Shown piece by piece: positions 17,018 through 25,796 of a stretch of DNA of 47,221 nucleotides. The notes beneath the pieces were generated by a model. That model was given only the letters and a program-made list of their open reading frames with translations, had not been told where the DNA came from and ran no database searches. How positions within the stretch are numbered: the stretch's first letter is position 1; each line of letters starts with the position of its first letter. Origin of the DNA: Cyanobium sp. ATX 6F1 (GTDB lineage: Bacteria; Cyanobacteriota; Cyanobacteriia; PCC-6307; Cyanobiaceae); assembly GCF_024346315.1 (NCBI RefSeq), contig NZ_JAGQCS010000015.1:1-47221 (forward strand), read 5' to 3'. The position numbers and the translations under genes were made by a program.

Positions 17018-18511
17018 GTGCGGGTTGCGATCGTGGGAGCGGGGCTGGCGGGGCTGGCCGCGGCGGTCGACCTGGTGGAGGCCGGTCACCAGGTCGACCT
17101 CTACGAGGCTCGTCCGTTCGTGGGCGGCAAGGTGGGCAGCTGGGTGGACGGTGATGGCAACCACATCGAGATGGGGCTGCACGTCTTCTTCTTCAACTAC
17201 GCCAACCTTTTCGCCTTGATGCGCAAGGTGGGGGCGTTCGAGAACCTCCTGCCCAAGGACCACACCCACCTGTTCGTGAACAAAGGCGGTGATCTGCGCG
17301 AGCTGGATTTCCGTTTCCCGGTGGGTGCCCCGTTCAACGGCCTCAAGGCTTTCTTCACCACCCCCCAGCTCGACTGGATCGACAAGCTGCGCAACGCCCT
17401 GGCCCTGGGCACCAGCCCGATCGTTCGGGGCCTGGTGGATTACGACGGCGCCATGGCCGTGATCCGCGACCTCGACCGCATCAGCTTCGAGCAGTGGTTC
17501 CTGGGCCACGGCGGCAGCCGCCGCAGCATCGAGCGGATGTGGAACCCGATCGCCTATGCCCTCGGCTTCATCGACTGCGCGTCGATCTCGGCCCGCTGCA
17601 TGCTCACCATCTTTCTGATGTTCGCGGTGCGCACCGAGGCCTCCAAGCTCAACCTGCTCAAGGGCTCCCCCCACCGCTGGCTCACCGGCCCGATCGTCGA
17701 CTACATCGAGGCCCGCGGTGCCCGGCTGCATCTGCGCCATCGGGTCACCGACATGCCCTTCGAGGAGCGGCCCGCAGCCGGCGGCGATCCAGCCAGCACC
17801 CGCGTCACCGGCCTGGTGCTCGGCACCCCCGACGGGGAGAAGCGCATCGAGGCTGACGCCTACCTGGCCGCCTGTGACGTGCCCGGCATCCAACGGCTGC
17901 TTCCGCCCGCCTGGCGCCGGTTCCCCCAGTTCGAGAACATCTACCGGCTCGAGGCCGTGCCGGTCGCCACCGTGCAGCTTCGCTACGACGGCTGGGTCAC
18001 CGAACTGGGCAACGGGGCGAGCGCCGAAGCGAAACGCCACGATCTGGCCCAGCCCTCTGGTCTGGACAACCTGCTCTACACCGCCGACGCCGATTTCAGC
18101 TGCTTCACCGATCTGGCCCTCGCCAGCCCCGTCGATTACCGCAAGCAGGGCCTCGGTTCCCTGCTGCAATGCGTGCTCACCCCAGGCGATCCCTGGATTC
18201 CGAAGAAAACCGAGGAGATCGTGGCCCACACCGATGCCCAGGTGCGGGCGTTGTTCCCCTCCGCCGGGGGCCTGAAGCTGGTCTGGAGCAACGTGGTCAA
18301 GCTGGCCCAATCGCTGTATCGGGAGGCGCCGGGCATGGAGCCCTTCCGCCCGCAGCAGGCCACCCCGGTGGCCAATTTCTTTCTGGCCGGCAGCTACACC
18401 CGCCAGGACTACATCGATTCGATGGAAGGCGCCACAATGAGCGGGAGATTGGCGGCTGCTGCCATCGTGAACGCACCCGTTGCCCTGGCGACCAACGCCG
18501 CCGTGGCCTGA
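17018..18511 (+). CDS. crtQ: 9,9'-di-cis-zeta-carotene desaturase
   Basis: A 497-residue FAD-dependent desaturase that introduces double bonds on the way from zeta-carotene to lycopene, at the membrane. It begins with the dinucleotide-binding motif [33 protein letters not shown] and [17 protein letters not shown], typical of plant/cyanobacterial-type ZDS, follow, and it ends with the FAD motif [20 protein letters not shown]. CrtP-type phytoene desaturase is related, but length and these motifs favour ZDS. Start: GTG at 17018 (MRVAIVG) with GGGAGA upstream (17008-17013). An ATG at 16931 would add 29 unconserved residues and overlap the divergent promoter. Confidence 0.93.
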   Translation: MRVAIVGAGLAGLAAAVDLVEAGHQVDLYEARPFVGGKVGSWVDGDGNHIEMGLHVFFFNYANLFALMRKVGAFENLLPKDHTHLFVNKGGDLRELDFRFPVGAPFNGLKAFFTTPQLDWIDKLRNALALGTSPIVRGLVDYDGAMAVIRDLDRISFEQWFLGHGGSRRSIERMWNPIAYALGFIDCASISARCMLTIFLMFAVRTEASKLNLLKGSPHRWLTGPIVDYIEARGARLHLRHRVTDMPFEERPAAGGDPASTRVTGLVLGTPDGEKRIEADAYLAACDVPGIQRLLPPAWRRFPQFENIYRLEAVPVATVQLRYDGWVTELGNGASAEAKRHDLAQPSGLDNLLYTADADFSCFTDLALASPVDYRKQGLGSLLQCVLTPGDPWIPKKTEEIVAHTDAQVRALFPSAGGLKLVWSNVVKLAQSLYREAPGMEPFRPQQATPVANFFLAGSYTRQDYIDSMEGATMSGRLAAAAIVNAPVALATNAAVA

Positions 18512-18516
18512 TTCCT

Positions 18517-18963
18517 ATGGGCCGATGGTTGGAGCACAGCGTGACCACGGAGATCGACTCTCCCGTTGACCAGGTCTGGGAGGTCTGGAGTGATCTGGAG
18601 GCGATGCCCCGCTGGATGCGCTGGATCGAGTCGGTCAAGACCCTTGATGACCCGGATCTCACCGATTGGACCCTGGCCGCCCAGGGGTTCCGTTTCCACT
18701 GGAAAGCCCGCATCACCCAGCGGGTGCCAGCCCAGCAACTGCACTGGGAGTCGGTGGGGGGCTTGCCGACTAAAGGGGCGGTGCGCTTCTATCCACAAGG
18801 TGATGGGCGGACAGCAGTGAAACTCACGGTCAGCTACGAATTACCCGGCGTCGTGGCACCGTTGATGGAGCCCAGCATTCTTGGTGGCATCGTCACCAGG
18901 GAACTCCAGGCCAATCTGGATCGTTTTCGTGACCTGGTGCAGAGCGGTTATGGCCAAGTCTGA
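18517..18963 (+). CDS. SRPBCC (polyketide cyclase/dehydrase) family protein
   Basis: A 148-residue START-like hydrophobic-pocket protein. It has EHSVTTEIDSPVDQVWEVWS at the N-terminus, MPRWMRWIESVKTLDD, WKARITQRVPAQQLHWESVG and a long C-terminal helix (FRDLVQSG). Such domains bind lipids or isoprenoids. It starts five bases after the carotene desaturase stop, so it is very likely co-transcribed; a role with carotenoids or their lipids is plausible but inferred from position only. Start: ATG 18517. The next gene begins inside its last codons. Confidence 0.85.
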   Translation: MGRWLEHSVTTEIDSPVDQVWEVWSDLEAMPRWMRWIESVKTLDDPDLTDWTLAAQGFRFHWKARITQRVPAQQLHWESVGGLPTKGAVRFYPQGDGRTAVKLTVSYELPGVVAPLMEPSILGGIVTRELQANLDRFRDLVQSGYGQV

Positions 18964-19552
18964 GCACAATTTTCTGGGACTTGCCCTGGGGATCCCAGGC
19001 AGGCCTGATCCGGCGAGGGTTCTGCTCGCCGCCTTGCCCCTGCTGGCCCTCACGGCCTGTGGGGCGCCAGCTCCGCCTCCCACCGCCGTCACGCCGCCGC
19101 CGCTGGCGGTCCCCCAGCCCCCAGCCCCCAAGCCCCCAGCCCCCGAGCCCACCACCGCGGCCACCCCGGTGCCTGGTCTCACCCCGTTGCCCACCCCCGC
19201 TGCAGTGGTGGGAGGGATTGGTCAGGGACGCCTGGATCCTTTCGCTCCGGTGGCCTCGGCCGGCTCAACCGCCACCGATGCCAATGGCAGGCCCATTTCC
19301 ACGGTCAAGCCCGTGGCCCAGCTGCCGGCAGGGTTCAGTTTCACCGGGGTGGTGAGCTCCCGTGGCACCGCCCAGGCGCTGGTGCAGGTTTCCGGTCAGA
19401 CGGGCCCCCTCTGCGTCGGGCCCCGGGGCTTCTGCCCAGGAGCTGGGCAGGCTCCGCTGCTCCCGCCGGGCTGGATCGTGACCACGATCGATGTCAACAA
19501 CGGCCGCCTCAGCCTGCGCCAAGGCAAAGACCGAGTCAATCTGACCCTTTGA
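18950..19552 (+). CDS. Proline-rich lipoprotein, unknown function
   Basis: A 200-residue protein. A hydrophobic stretch, VLLAALPLLALTACGAP, contains a good lipobox (L-T-A-C, Cys about residue 37), so it is probably lipid-anchored after signal peptidase II cleavage. A low-complexity Pro/Ala segment (about 40-80) follows, then a globular domain with a Cys pair (GPLCVGPRGFCPG) and the ending RLSLRQGKDRVNLTL. That last part faintly resembles pilus-assembly PilP-type domains, but the match is not firm. The start ATG 18950 overlaps the SRPBCC gene by 14 bases. Its end overlaps the convergent hemD gene by 17 bases. Confidence 0.75.
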   Translation: MAKSEHNFLGLALGIPGRPDPARVLLAALPLLALTACGAPAPPPTAVTPPPLAVPQPPAPKPPAPEPTTAATPVPGLTPLPTPAAVVGGIGQGRLDPFAPVASAGSTATDANGRPISTVKPVAQLPAGFSFTGVVSSRGTAQALVQVSGQTGPLCVGPRGFCPGAGQAPLLPPGWIVTTIDVNNGRLSLRQGKDRVNLTL

Positions 19553-20369
19553 GGGCCAGCGCGCAGGCCTCCACGAGGCCGGCGAGATCGTGGGGGGAGG
19601 CTTCGGCATCCAGCCGCCCCAGCAGGTTTCTGCACACCTGACTGGTCTGGGGGCCGATCGAGACCACGGCCAGTGGGTCCAGCCGTGCTCTCCAGCACGA
19701 TCCAAAGGCCTGCTCCAGCATCGAGCAGGTGTGGCGCACGGTCTTGCCGCTGCTGAAGGTGATCGCATCCACCTGGCCCCGCTCCAGGGCCGCCAGCGTC
19801 GCCGTCGGCAGGCCCGCAGGGCAGCGGGACTCGTAGGCGGCCACCTCAACCACCCGGGCACCAGCGGCCGCAAAGGCCTCCGCCAGCACGGTGCGTCCTC
19901 CGCTCTGCACCCGGGGCAACAGCAGCCGCAGGCCCCAGCCTGAAACCGGGAAGTTCTCCAGCAGGCTGTCGGCCACGAACTCCGGGGGCACGAAGTCCGC
20001 CGCTGCCCCCAGCTCCTCGAGTCGGGCGGCCGTCTTGCGGCCCACCGCAGCGATCTTGAGGCTGCGGGGACGGTGGGCCAGGGCCTGGCCCCGGCGCTCC
20101 AGCCGTGCCTGCACCGCCTCCACGCCATTGGTGCTGGAGAGGATCAGCCAGTGGAAGCTGTCCCAATCAGCCAGGGCATCATCCAATGGGCCCCATTCAT
20201 CGGGGGGGCCGATCACCAGGGCAGGCAGATCCAGCACTTCGGCCCCGGCCGCCTCGAACAGCCGCCGGGCTTCCCCCAGTTGCCGTTCGGCCCGGGTCAC
20301 CGCGATGCGCCGGCCAGCGAGGGCCCCGGCGGCATTGGTCCCTCCCGAGTCGTGGTCGGGGGCGTCCAC
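19536..20369 (-). CDS. hemD: Uroporphyrinogen-III synthase
   Basis: A 277-residue enzyme of the tetrapyrrole pathway. It closes and inverts ring D of hydroxymethylbilane, feeding heme, chlorophyll, bilins and cobalamin. Recognisable parts are GRRIAVTRAERQLGEARRLF, LILSSTNGVEAVQARLER, KIAAVGRKTAARLEELG, DAITFSSGKTVRHT and VVSIGPQTSQVCRNL. The family is poorly conserved in sequence, but the two-lobe pattern with these motifs is characteristic. Start: GTG at 20369, just two bases downstream of the stop of the upstream glycosyltransferase gene, which suggests co-transcription. Confidence 0.9.
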   Translation of the reverse strand: MDAPDHDSGGTNAAGALAGRRIAVTRAERQLGEARRLFEAAGAEVLDLPALVIGPPDEWGPLDDALADWDSFHWLILSSTNGVEAVQARLERRGQALAHRPRSLKIAAVGRKTAARLEELGAAADFVPPEFVADSLLENFPVSGWGLRLLLPRVQSGGRTVLAEAFAAAGARVVEVAAYESRCPAGLPTATLAALERGQVDAITFSSGKTVRHTCSMLEQAFGSCWRARLDPLAVVSIGPQTSQVCRNLLGRLDAEASPHDLAGLVEACALALKGSD

Positions 20370-20371
20370 GC

Positions 20372-21580
20372 TCAGGCCTCCAGCTTGACCATGGCGCCCG
20401 CCTGCTCGCGCAGTTTTCCGGCTTCCTCGCCACGTCCCTGCTGCTGCAGCAGGGCGATCGCCCGGCGGAAGCTTGCGCGGGCCGCGTCGATGTTGCCCCC
20501 CAGCAGCTGGGCCACCGCCAGGTTCTGCTGGGCTTCGGCGTAGTCGGGAGCCAGCTCCAGCGCGCGCCCGTAGGCCCCCAGCGCACCGGCGATGTCCCCC
20601 TGGCGCCGCCGGATCAGGCCGAGGTTGTACCAGCCCAGGGCCACCTCGGGGGCCACCGCCGTGGCCGTTTCGGTGAGGCGCTCCGCCTCTTCGGGGCGAC
20701 CCTGCTCAAGCAACTGGGCCGCCAGGTTGAGCCGGGCCGCCAGGGTGAGGCGCGGGTTCAGGGGCTGCTCCAGGGCCTGGCGGTAGAGGGCTTCGGCGGC
20801 GGCGGGATCGGCGGCGCTGCGGGCCATCGCCAGGTGCAGCAGCAGTTCGTAGCGTTCCGGGTGGGCCCCGGTGGGGCAGTGCACCAGCCCCCTTTCCAGC
20901 AACTCCAGACCGCGCGCGCGGTTGCCTGTGCTGATCTCCAGGCCGCCAAGCTTGGCGCAGACGTAGGGGTCACCCGGTCGCTCAAGCAACTCCCGCTCCA
21001 TCGCCTCGCGCAGGCGAGCGGCCTTGTTGCCGCTGGCCAGCAGTTCGGGCCGGTAGCCGGAGTGCAGCAGGGCCGGTTCGGGGCAGTCCGCGAGCCGCCA
21101 GTGGGGCTCGGCGGCCAGCAGTTCGCTGACGCTGTCGTCCACCATGGCGTGGTAGGCCCGGCTCCAGCGGATCGCCGGATGGCGCCGGAACAGGCGACTG
21201 ACGCTGGAATAGGGCGACTGCTGGGAGCCCAGCTCGTGGCGGAGCAGGTTGATCAGCAGCACGTTGGGCTGGGCCATCAGGGCCCGCAGCGGCGAGCGGG
21301 CTTCGGGCCGCAGCTGCTCATCGGCATCGAGCACCAGCACCCAGTCGCCGCTCACATGCTCGAGGGCCTGGTTGCGTGCGGGAGCGAAATCCCCGGGCCA
21401 GGGGAGTTCGTGCACCACGGCGCCCTGGGCGCGGGCGATGGCCACCGTGCTGTCGCTTGAGCCGGTGTCGATGATCACCATCTCATCGACAAAGCCCTGG
21501 ACCGCCTCAAGACAGGCGCCAAGGCGCTCCGCCTCGTCGCGCACGATCATCGAGAGGCTGAGCATCGGCGGCAGGGGCAC
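20372..21580 (-). CDS. GT2 glycosyltransferase fused to TPR repeats
   Basis: A 402-residue protein. The N-terminal family-2 glycosyltransferase domain (about 1-210) has LSMIVRDEAERLGACLEAV, MVIIDTGSSDSTVAIA and the metal-binding VLVLDADEQ. The C-terminal half (about 230-400) is made of TPR repeats (LGWYNLGLIRRRQGDIAGAL, LAPDYAEAQQNLAVAQLLGG). It is cytoplasmic; no membrane helix is present. This GT2-TPR layout is common in cyanobacteria and usually linked to glycan or protein glycosylation, but the substrate is unknown. It stands immediately upstream of hemD, probably by operon convenience. Confidence 0.9.
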   Translation of the reverse strand: MPLPPMLSLSMIVRDEAERLGACLEAVQGFVDEMVIIDTGSSDSTVAIARAQGAVVHELPWPGDFAPARNQALEHVSGDWVLVLDADEQLRPEARSPLRALMAQPNVLLINLLRHELGSQQSPYSSVSRLFRRHPAIRWSRAYHAMVDDSVSELLAAEPHWRLADCPEPALLHSGYRPELLASGNKAARLREAMERELLERPGDPYVCAKLGGLEISTGNRARGLELLERGLVHCPTGAHPERYELLLHLAMARSAADPAAAEALYRQALEQPLNPRLTLAARLNLAAQLLEQGRPEEAERLTETATAVAPEVALGWYNLGLIRRRQGDIAGALGAYGRALELAPDYAEAQQNLAVAQLLGGNIDAARASFRRAIALLQQQGRGEEAGKLREQAGAMVKLEA

Positions 21581-21628
21581 ATCAAGAGAGCCTAGGGGCC
21601 GTGTCCGCGGGGCCTGGGCCCCACCTGC

Positions 21629-22573
21629 TCAGCCGCTGGCGACCCTGGGGCGGATGAAGCGCTGCGTGACCCCGGCCACGATCAATCCGAGGCTCAGGGC
21701 AGTGACCGCCGTGAACGGTTCCCCCAGGAAGACGGCGGCACTCAGGATCGTGACGATGATGCTGCCGCTGCCTGTCAGGGCCACCTGGCTCACGCTGAAC
21801 AGGCGGCCGCTGATCTGGCGCAGCACTTCGGTGCCAAGACTGAGGGTGATGCCATAGACAACAATCACCCAGAAGACCCACCAGGTTTGAAGCAGCAGAA
21901 AATGTTGGGGCCCGTATTGCTGGTACGCGATGACGGCAAAGACGATGGCTCCAGCCAGATTGGATAGCCCGACGGTCAGGCCACGGGATAGCTGGTAAAC
22001 AGCCATCTTGCGTCGGATGCAGTTGCGAAGGGATGTGGCCAGCACAGAGACGAAGGCCCAGGCGAGGCCGATCCAGTCGTCCATGCTCATCATTCCCCTC
22101 GATGCACCGAACAGGATTCCGATCAATAATCCGCCGAGAATCAGAACCAGGCTCAGAGCGAAGCGCTGAGGCAGTTGTTCCTTCAGCCAGAACAGCGCCA
22201 GGAATCCAGAAGCGGGCAGGGTCAGGGAGAACAGCAGCGTCTGGGTGATCACCGAGAGGTGATCCAGTGAGAGGTAGAACGCCAAGGGCGCCAGGAAACA
22301 GCCCAGGAATGAATCGGCGGCCACGGCTCTTGAGGCCGCAGGGCTGATGGTGCGGATCTCCCTCCAGACAACCCTGGGCTCGGCGCTCAGCAGCGCAATC
22401 CCGACCATCGACTGGGCGATGAAAAAGACATTGCAGAAGCTGATCGGATTCTCGCCACCGACGGGATGGCTGGCACCGAACAGTTGCAATCCCTTCAGCA
22501 CCGTGCTGCGCAGCCCGGAAACAAGCCCATAACCGAGCAGGATCAGGGGCTCAGAGTTGTTCTGGTGCGGCAC
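21629..22573 (-). CDS. DMT-superfamily (EamA-like) permease
   Basis: This 314-residue protein has about ten hydrophobic segments in two halves, the pattern of EamA/RhaT drug-metabolite transporters (ALFWLKEQLPQRFALSLVLI in the first half; TILSAAVFLGEPFTAVTALS near the end, with the typical E-P/E-x pair). It presumably exports a small metabolite; the substrate is unknown. Start: GTG at 22573 lies inside the 3' end of the upstream zeta-like kinase gene (23-base overlap); GTG at 22582 is an alternative. Base composition is noticeably lower in GC than in neighbouring genes, hinting at acquisition. Confidence 0.8.
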   Translation of the reverse strand: MPHQNNSEPLILLGYGLVSGLRSTVLKGLQLFGASHPVGGENPISFCNVFFIAQSMVGIALLSAEPRVVWREIRTISPAASRAVAADSFLGCFLAPLAFYLSLDHLSVITQTLLFSLTLPASGFLALFWLKEQLPQRFALSLVLILGGLLIGILFGASRGMMSMDDWIGLAWAFVSVLATSLRNCIRRKMAVYQLSRGLTVGLSNLAGAIVFAVIAYQQYGPQHFLLLQTWWVFWVIVVYGITLSLGTEVLRQISGRLFSVSQVALTGSGSIIVTILSAAVFLGEPFTAVTALSLGLIVAGVTQRFIRPRVASG

Positions 22574-23504
22574 TCTGCCCACGGATGGCCGGTTGCTCCT
22601 GTTGGGTACCCATGGGCAGGCGGATTGGATTGGTCGGCTTCGCTTGACGGCCGGGCAAGGGATCGCCCTGGCTCCAGAGAACCCTGCCGGTGAGGCCATC
22701 CACCTGGATGGAGCCATTCGCCCTCGGGGCCAGCTGCCTGAACACGGCCACACCGCGTTGATAAAAGGCCTTCACAATCGAGCGCGGCACATAACGGCCG
22801 CTGGACTGATAGCGCTCCAGCACCCGTTGCTGGCTGAGGTGCTCCGGGATCAGAACTTGCACGATAAAGATTCGGTAACCATTATCTTTTAAAGATCCAA
22901 TCAGTTCCTGATAGCGATCTGCATTGGTCATTGTTCCATCGTAGATCACATTCAGCCGACAGGGTCTGGCAATAGCCTCTAACTGCATGGCGACGATGTC
23001 GCGGACCTCATCTTGAGTGGCATTGGCGTTCCAGCCCCGATACTCCGGTAACGCTTCGCGGACCTCATCGGCATCGATCCGGTAGCTGCTCTGCAGAACC
23101 GAAGCGGGGATGTGCCGCTTCAGCCAGGTGGTTTTGCCGGCTCCCGGCGGGCCTCCGGTGAGAAGGGCAAACGGAGGCCCCACCGCTACGCAAGGCTTCC
23201 TTGACCGGGCCGTTCGGATGATCTCCTCGTGGAGTTTTTGGCGTTCGGGTGAATAGTTGCTTCCGCTGAAGTAAGTGCTCTTGGTTGTGGGGAGCGCGAG
23301 CAGGCAGCGCTCCAGCCAGTCAATCGCTGCGGGCTGGATATCGGGTTGGCCGGAGCGGTTCAGCCGTTGGCAGCGTTCTCCAGGTGGCGGATCAGCGGCA
23401 ACCGGAGCAGCGCGCCCCACCGGGCTGGTGAGCGCCACGGCCAGGGCAGTGGCCAGGGCGCTCGGCAGGGTGACCCAGCGCTGGTGTTGGACTTGCTGGG
23501 TCAT
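22551..23504 (-). CDS. Zeta-toxin-like P-loop kinase with N-terminal signal peptide
   Basis: A 317-residue protein. Residues 117-126 are a Walker A loop (GGPPGAGKTT). RIDADEVREALPEY (142-155) and IYDGTMTNADRYQ (187-199) follow, then GYRIFIVQVLIPEHLSQQR and GRYVPRSIV. This order matches zeta-toxin kinases, which phosphorylate UDP-N-acetylglucosamine-type sugars. Unusually, the N-terminus looks like a Sec signal: LPSALATALAVALTSPVGRAA with possible cleavage near APVA-A (about residue 36). No epsilon-like antitoxin is adjacent. Start: ATG 23504, four bases after the GH3 gene stop. The region between signal and kinase (about 40-105) has two Cys (C45, C67). A kinase outside the cytoplasm would lack ATP, so either the signal reading or the activity assumption may be wrong. 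Confidence 0.78.
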   Translation of the reverse strand: MTQQVQHQRWVTLPSALATALAVALTSPVGRAAPVAADPPPGERCQRLNRSGQPDIQPAAIDWLERCLLALPTTKSTYFSGSNYSPERQKLHEEIIRTARSRKPCVAVGPPFALLTGGPPGAGKTTWLKRHIPASVLQSSYRIDADEVREALPEYRGWNANATQDEVRDIVAMQLEAIARPCRLNVIYDGTMTNADRYQELIGSLKDNGYRIFIVQVLIPEHLSQQRVLERYQSSGRYVPRSIVKAFYQRGVAVFRQLAPRANGSIQVDGLTGRVLWSQGDPLPGRQAKPTNPIRLPMGTQQEQPAIRGQSAAPEQL

Positions 23505-23508
23505 GAGC

Positions 23509-25134
23509 TCAGTCTGTGAAGCCCCCCTCGAGGCCGCCCCCCGCCAACCCCAGGCGATCGAGAAGCAGGGCCTGGGCCAGGGGCATCTGCCCCGGGCAGT
23601 AGGCCGCCGGCAGCCCTTTCGGCAGCAACGGTCGGATCGCCTGCCACAGGTAGGGGCTGCCGTAGATGGCCAGCCCCGCCAGCCTGCCGGCACCCAGCAG
23701 CTGGTGCACCACAGCGGGCCAGGGTTCCTCGCCGCCGGCGCTGCCGCGGAAGGGGTTGCCCCGCACGAACAGCTGCAGCAGCACCGGACCCGGTGCCAGG
23801 CGATCGACGGCCAAAGGTGCTGCCGCCTCGCCGCTCCAGGGGCTTGGGCTGCGGCCATCGATCAGGCAGGCGGCGTAGCCGTTGCGGGCTGGCCGCTGCA
23901 GGGCCGGTGCCATCAACGGCAGGAAGGGATTGGCCAGGACACTGTCCACACGGATCAGGTTCAGGCCCGGACCCGGAGGCAGTCCCGGGCGGCCCTGGCT
24001 CAGCAGGCTCACGGCCACCAGCTCCCTGGCCAGGGCAAGCTCCGCGCTTGATTCGATCCCCTCCAGAGCTTCAGGGGCGGTTGGATCGCTGGGCGGGGCG
24101 GCCACCCGAGCGAGGGCCCGCTCGCGCCGTCCCAGGCTCTGCTCCAGTCGCGCACGGCTGATCCGGCCGCTGGCGAGCGCCTCCAGCAGGGCGTTGATCG
24201 CGGCGTCGGCATCGGCGGGCATCAGCAGCAGATCGGCCCCGGCCTCAAAGGCCAGCACCGCCGCTTCTCCGGCGCCCCAGCGCGCGGCAATCGCCTCCAT
24301 CACCAGGGCATCGGTGACCACCAGCCCACCGAAGCCCAGCTCCCGGCGCAGCAGCTGCTCCAGCACCAGCGGTGAGAGGGTGGCGGGGCGGTCTGGATCC
24401 AGCTCCGGCAGAAGCAGGTGGCCGGTCATCACCGTGGCGACGCCCGCTTCGATGGCGGCGCGAAACGGCGGCAGCTCCACCGCTTCCAGCCGCCTGCGGC
24501 CATGGGGCAGCCGTGGCAGCTCCAGGTGCGAGTCGCTGTCGGTGTCGCCGTGGCCGGGGAAATGCTTGGCGCAACCCAGCACCCCCTCGGCCTGGGCGCC
24601 GGCGATGAAGGCGGCCACCAGCTGGCCGGCCGTGACGGGATCCTCCCCCCAGGCCCGCACATTGATCACCGGGTTGGCCGGGTTGTTGTTGACATCGCAG
24701 ACCGGCGCCAGGACCCAGTTCAGGCCCAGCAGGCGGGCCTGGCGACCGGTGCAGTGCCCATAGGCGCTGGCCAGGGCGATCGCCCGGGCTGGATCGCTGG
24801 CGTGGAGCAGGCCGAGGGCCAGGGGAGGGGGCAGCCAGCTAGCCCCCTCGAAGCGTTGGCCGACCCCTTCCTCCACATCGGCGCAGAGCAGCAGGGACTG
24901 GCCCGCCCAGCGCTGGAGCTGGTCGGTGCGAAGGCGCAGTTCGCTGGCGCTGCCGCCCAGTAGGATCACCCCGCCCACCCCCTGGCCCAGCAGCCGCTTG
25001 AGTTCGGCGTTGGGCAGCTCCCAGCGGGGATAGCGGCGCTGGCCATCGCCCAGATGGCCGCTGCATCGCACCACCAGCAGCCGGGCCACCTGCTGCGCCA
25101 GAGAGAGCTGTCGCCTGTCAGGCGTCGAGGTCAT
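23509..25134 (-). CDS. Glycoside hydrolase family 3, NagZ-like beta-N-acetylhexosaminidase
   Basis: A 541-residue GH3 enzyme. The barrel domain carries [34 protein letters not shown], and the NagZ signature [20 protein letters not shown] with the catalytic Asp-His dyad loop. [11 protein letters not shown] holds the nucleophile Asp. NagZ-type enzymes remove GlcNAc from peptidoglycan fragments. The extra C-terminal domain (about 370-541) makes it longer than Proteobacterial NagZ (about 340). No clear signal peptide is seen. Start: ATG 25134 (GTG at 25137 is immediately before it) overlaps the end of rbfA by 17 bases. It is followed after four bases by the zeta-like kinase. Confidence 0.9.
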   Translation of the reverse strand: MTSTPDRRQLSLAQQVARLLVVRCSGHLGDGQRRYPRWELPNAELKRLLGQGVGGVILLGGSASELRLRTDQLQRWAGQSLLLCADVEEGVGQRFEGASWLPPPLALGLLHASDPARAIALASAYGHCTGRQARLLGLNWVLAPVCDVNNNPANPVINVRAWGEDPVTAGQLVAAFIAGAQAEGVLGCAKHFPGHGDTDSDSHLELPRLPHGRRRLEAVELPPFRAAIEAGVATVMTGHLLLPELDPDRPATLSPLVLEQLLRRELGFGGLVVTDALVMEAIAARWGAGEAAVLAFEAGADLLLMPADADAAINALLEALASGRISRARLEQSLGRRERALARVAAPPSDPTAPEALEGIESSAELALARELVAVSLLSQGRPGLPPGPGLNLIRVDSVLANPFLPLMAPALQRPARNGYAACLIDGRSPSPWSGEAAAPLAVDRLAPGPVLLQLFVRGNPFRGSAGGEEPWPAVVHQLLGAGRLAGLAIYGSPYLWQAIRPLLPKGLPAAYCPGQMPLAQALLLDRLGLAGGGLEGGFTD

Positions 25135-25519
25135 CACTGCCGGGCGGGACCTCCCCTCTCTCCTGCCGCTGGCGCCCGAGCTGGTTGAGCAGTCCCAGCA
25201 CGGCGGTGCCTTTCTCGAGGCTGCGATCGAGCAGGAAGGCCACCTCGGGGGTGCGGCGCATGCTGAGGCGCCGGCTCAGTTCGCCTTTGACGTAGGGGGC
25301 CGCCGCCCGCAGGCCGGCCAGGGCCTGGTCGCGGTCCTCCTCGCTGCCGAAGATGCTCACGAAGACCTTGCAGTGCTGCAGGTCGCCCGCCACGTCCACC
25401 GCGGTGACGCTGACCATCCCCAGCCCCACCCGTTCGTCCTTGATGCCGGTGATCAGCAGCTCGCTGATCTCGCGGCGAATCGAGGCCGCCACCCGCTCCA
25501 CCCTGCGGCTCATTGCCAT
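25118..25519 (-). CDS. rbfA: 30S ribosome-binding factor A
   Basis: A 133-residue protein with the RbfA KH-like fold motifs: [49 protein letters not shown] and [17 protein letters not shown]. RbfA assists late maturation of the 30S subunit and is needed in the cold. A short acidic tail (GSDDLDA) ends the protein and overlaps the GH3 start, implying translational coupling. Start ATG at 25519 lies two bases after the DUF751 stop. Confidence 0.94.
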   Translation of the reverse strand: MAMSRRVERVAASIRREISELLITGIKDERVGLGMVSVTAVDVAGDLQHCKVFVSIFGSEEDRDQALAGLRAAAPYVKGELSRRLSMRRTPEVAFLLDRSLEKGTAVLGLLNQLGRQRQERGEVPPGSDDLDA

Positions 25520-25521
25520 GG

Positions 25522-25731
25522 CTATGCCAGCGGTGCGGCCGGATTCACCATGGCACGCAGCACCAGAACCAGGCTCACCAGGCCGCTGACCAGGGCGCCG
25601 ATCAAGGCGACGGCGGTGACGGGATTGCGGGTACGAGCGAGCAGGGGCTGGAGCACCGAATCCAGTACCCCCAGCCCCAGGGCCACCAGGTAACGCGGAT
25701 AGCGCGTCACGTTGATGAAAAAGTCCTTCAT
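25522..25731 (-). CDS. DUF751 (Ycf33-like) small membrane protein
   Basis: A 69-residue protein beginning [19 protein letters not shown], the conserved opening of the DUF751/Ycf33 family found in cyanobacteria and plastids. Two hydrophobic segments (about 14-30 and 40-60) span the membrane. Function is unknown. It is first in the minus-strand run DUF751-rbfA-GH3-zeta-like kinase-permease and shares a 65-base divergent promoter region with the GST gene. Confidence 0.88.
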   Translation of the reverse strand: MKDFFINVTRYPRYLVALGLGVLDSVLQPLLARTRNPVTAVALIGALVSGLVSLVLVLRAMVNPAAPLA

Positions 25732-25796
25732 GGCCTGGGCGAGCGCGGTGACGCGAAGCTGCTGGCTACTCTGCCGCCCAAAGGCCCACCCTGGCG

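Noticed and set aside
16925-18310. Long minus-strand open frame opposite the carotene desaturase gene
   Set aside because: Composition is unlike a real protein and the opposite strand encodes an unmistakable ZDS.
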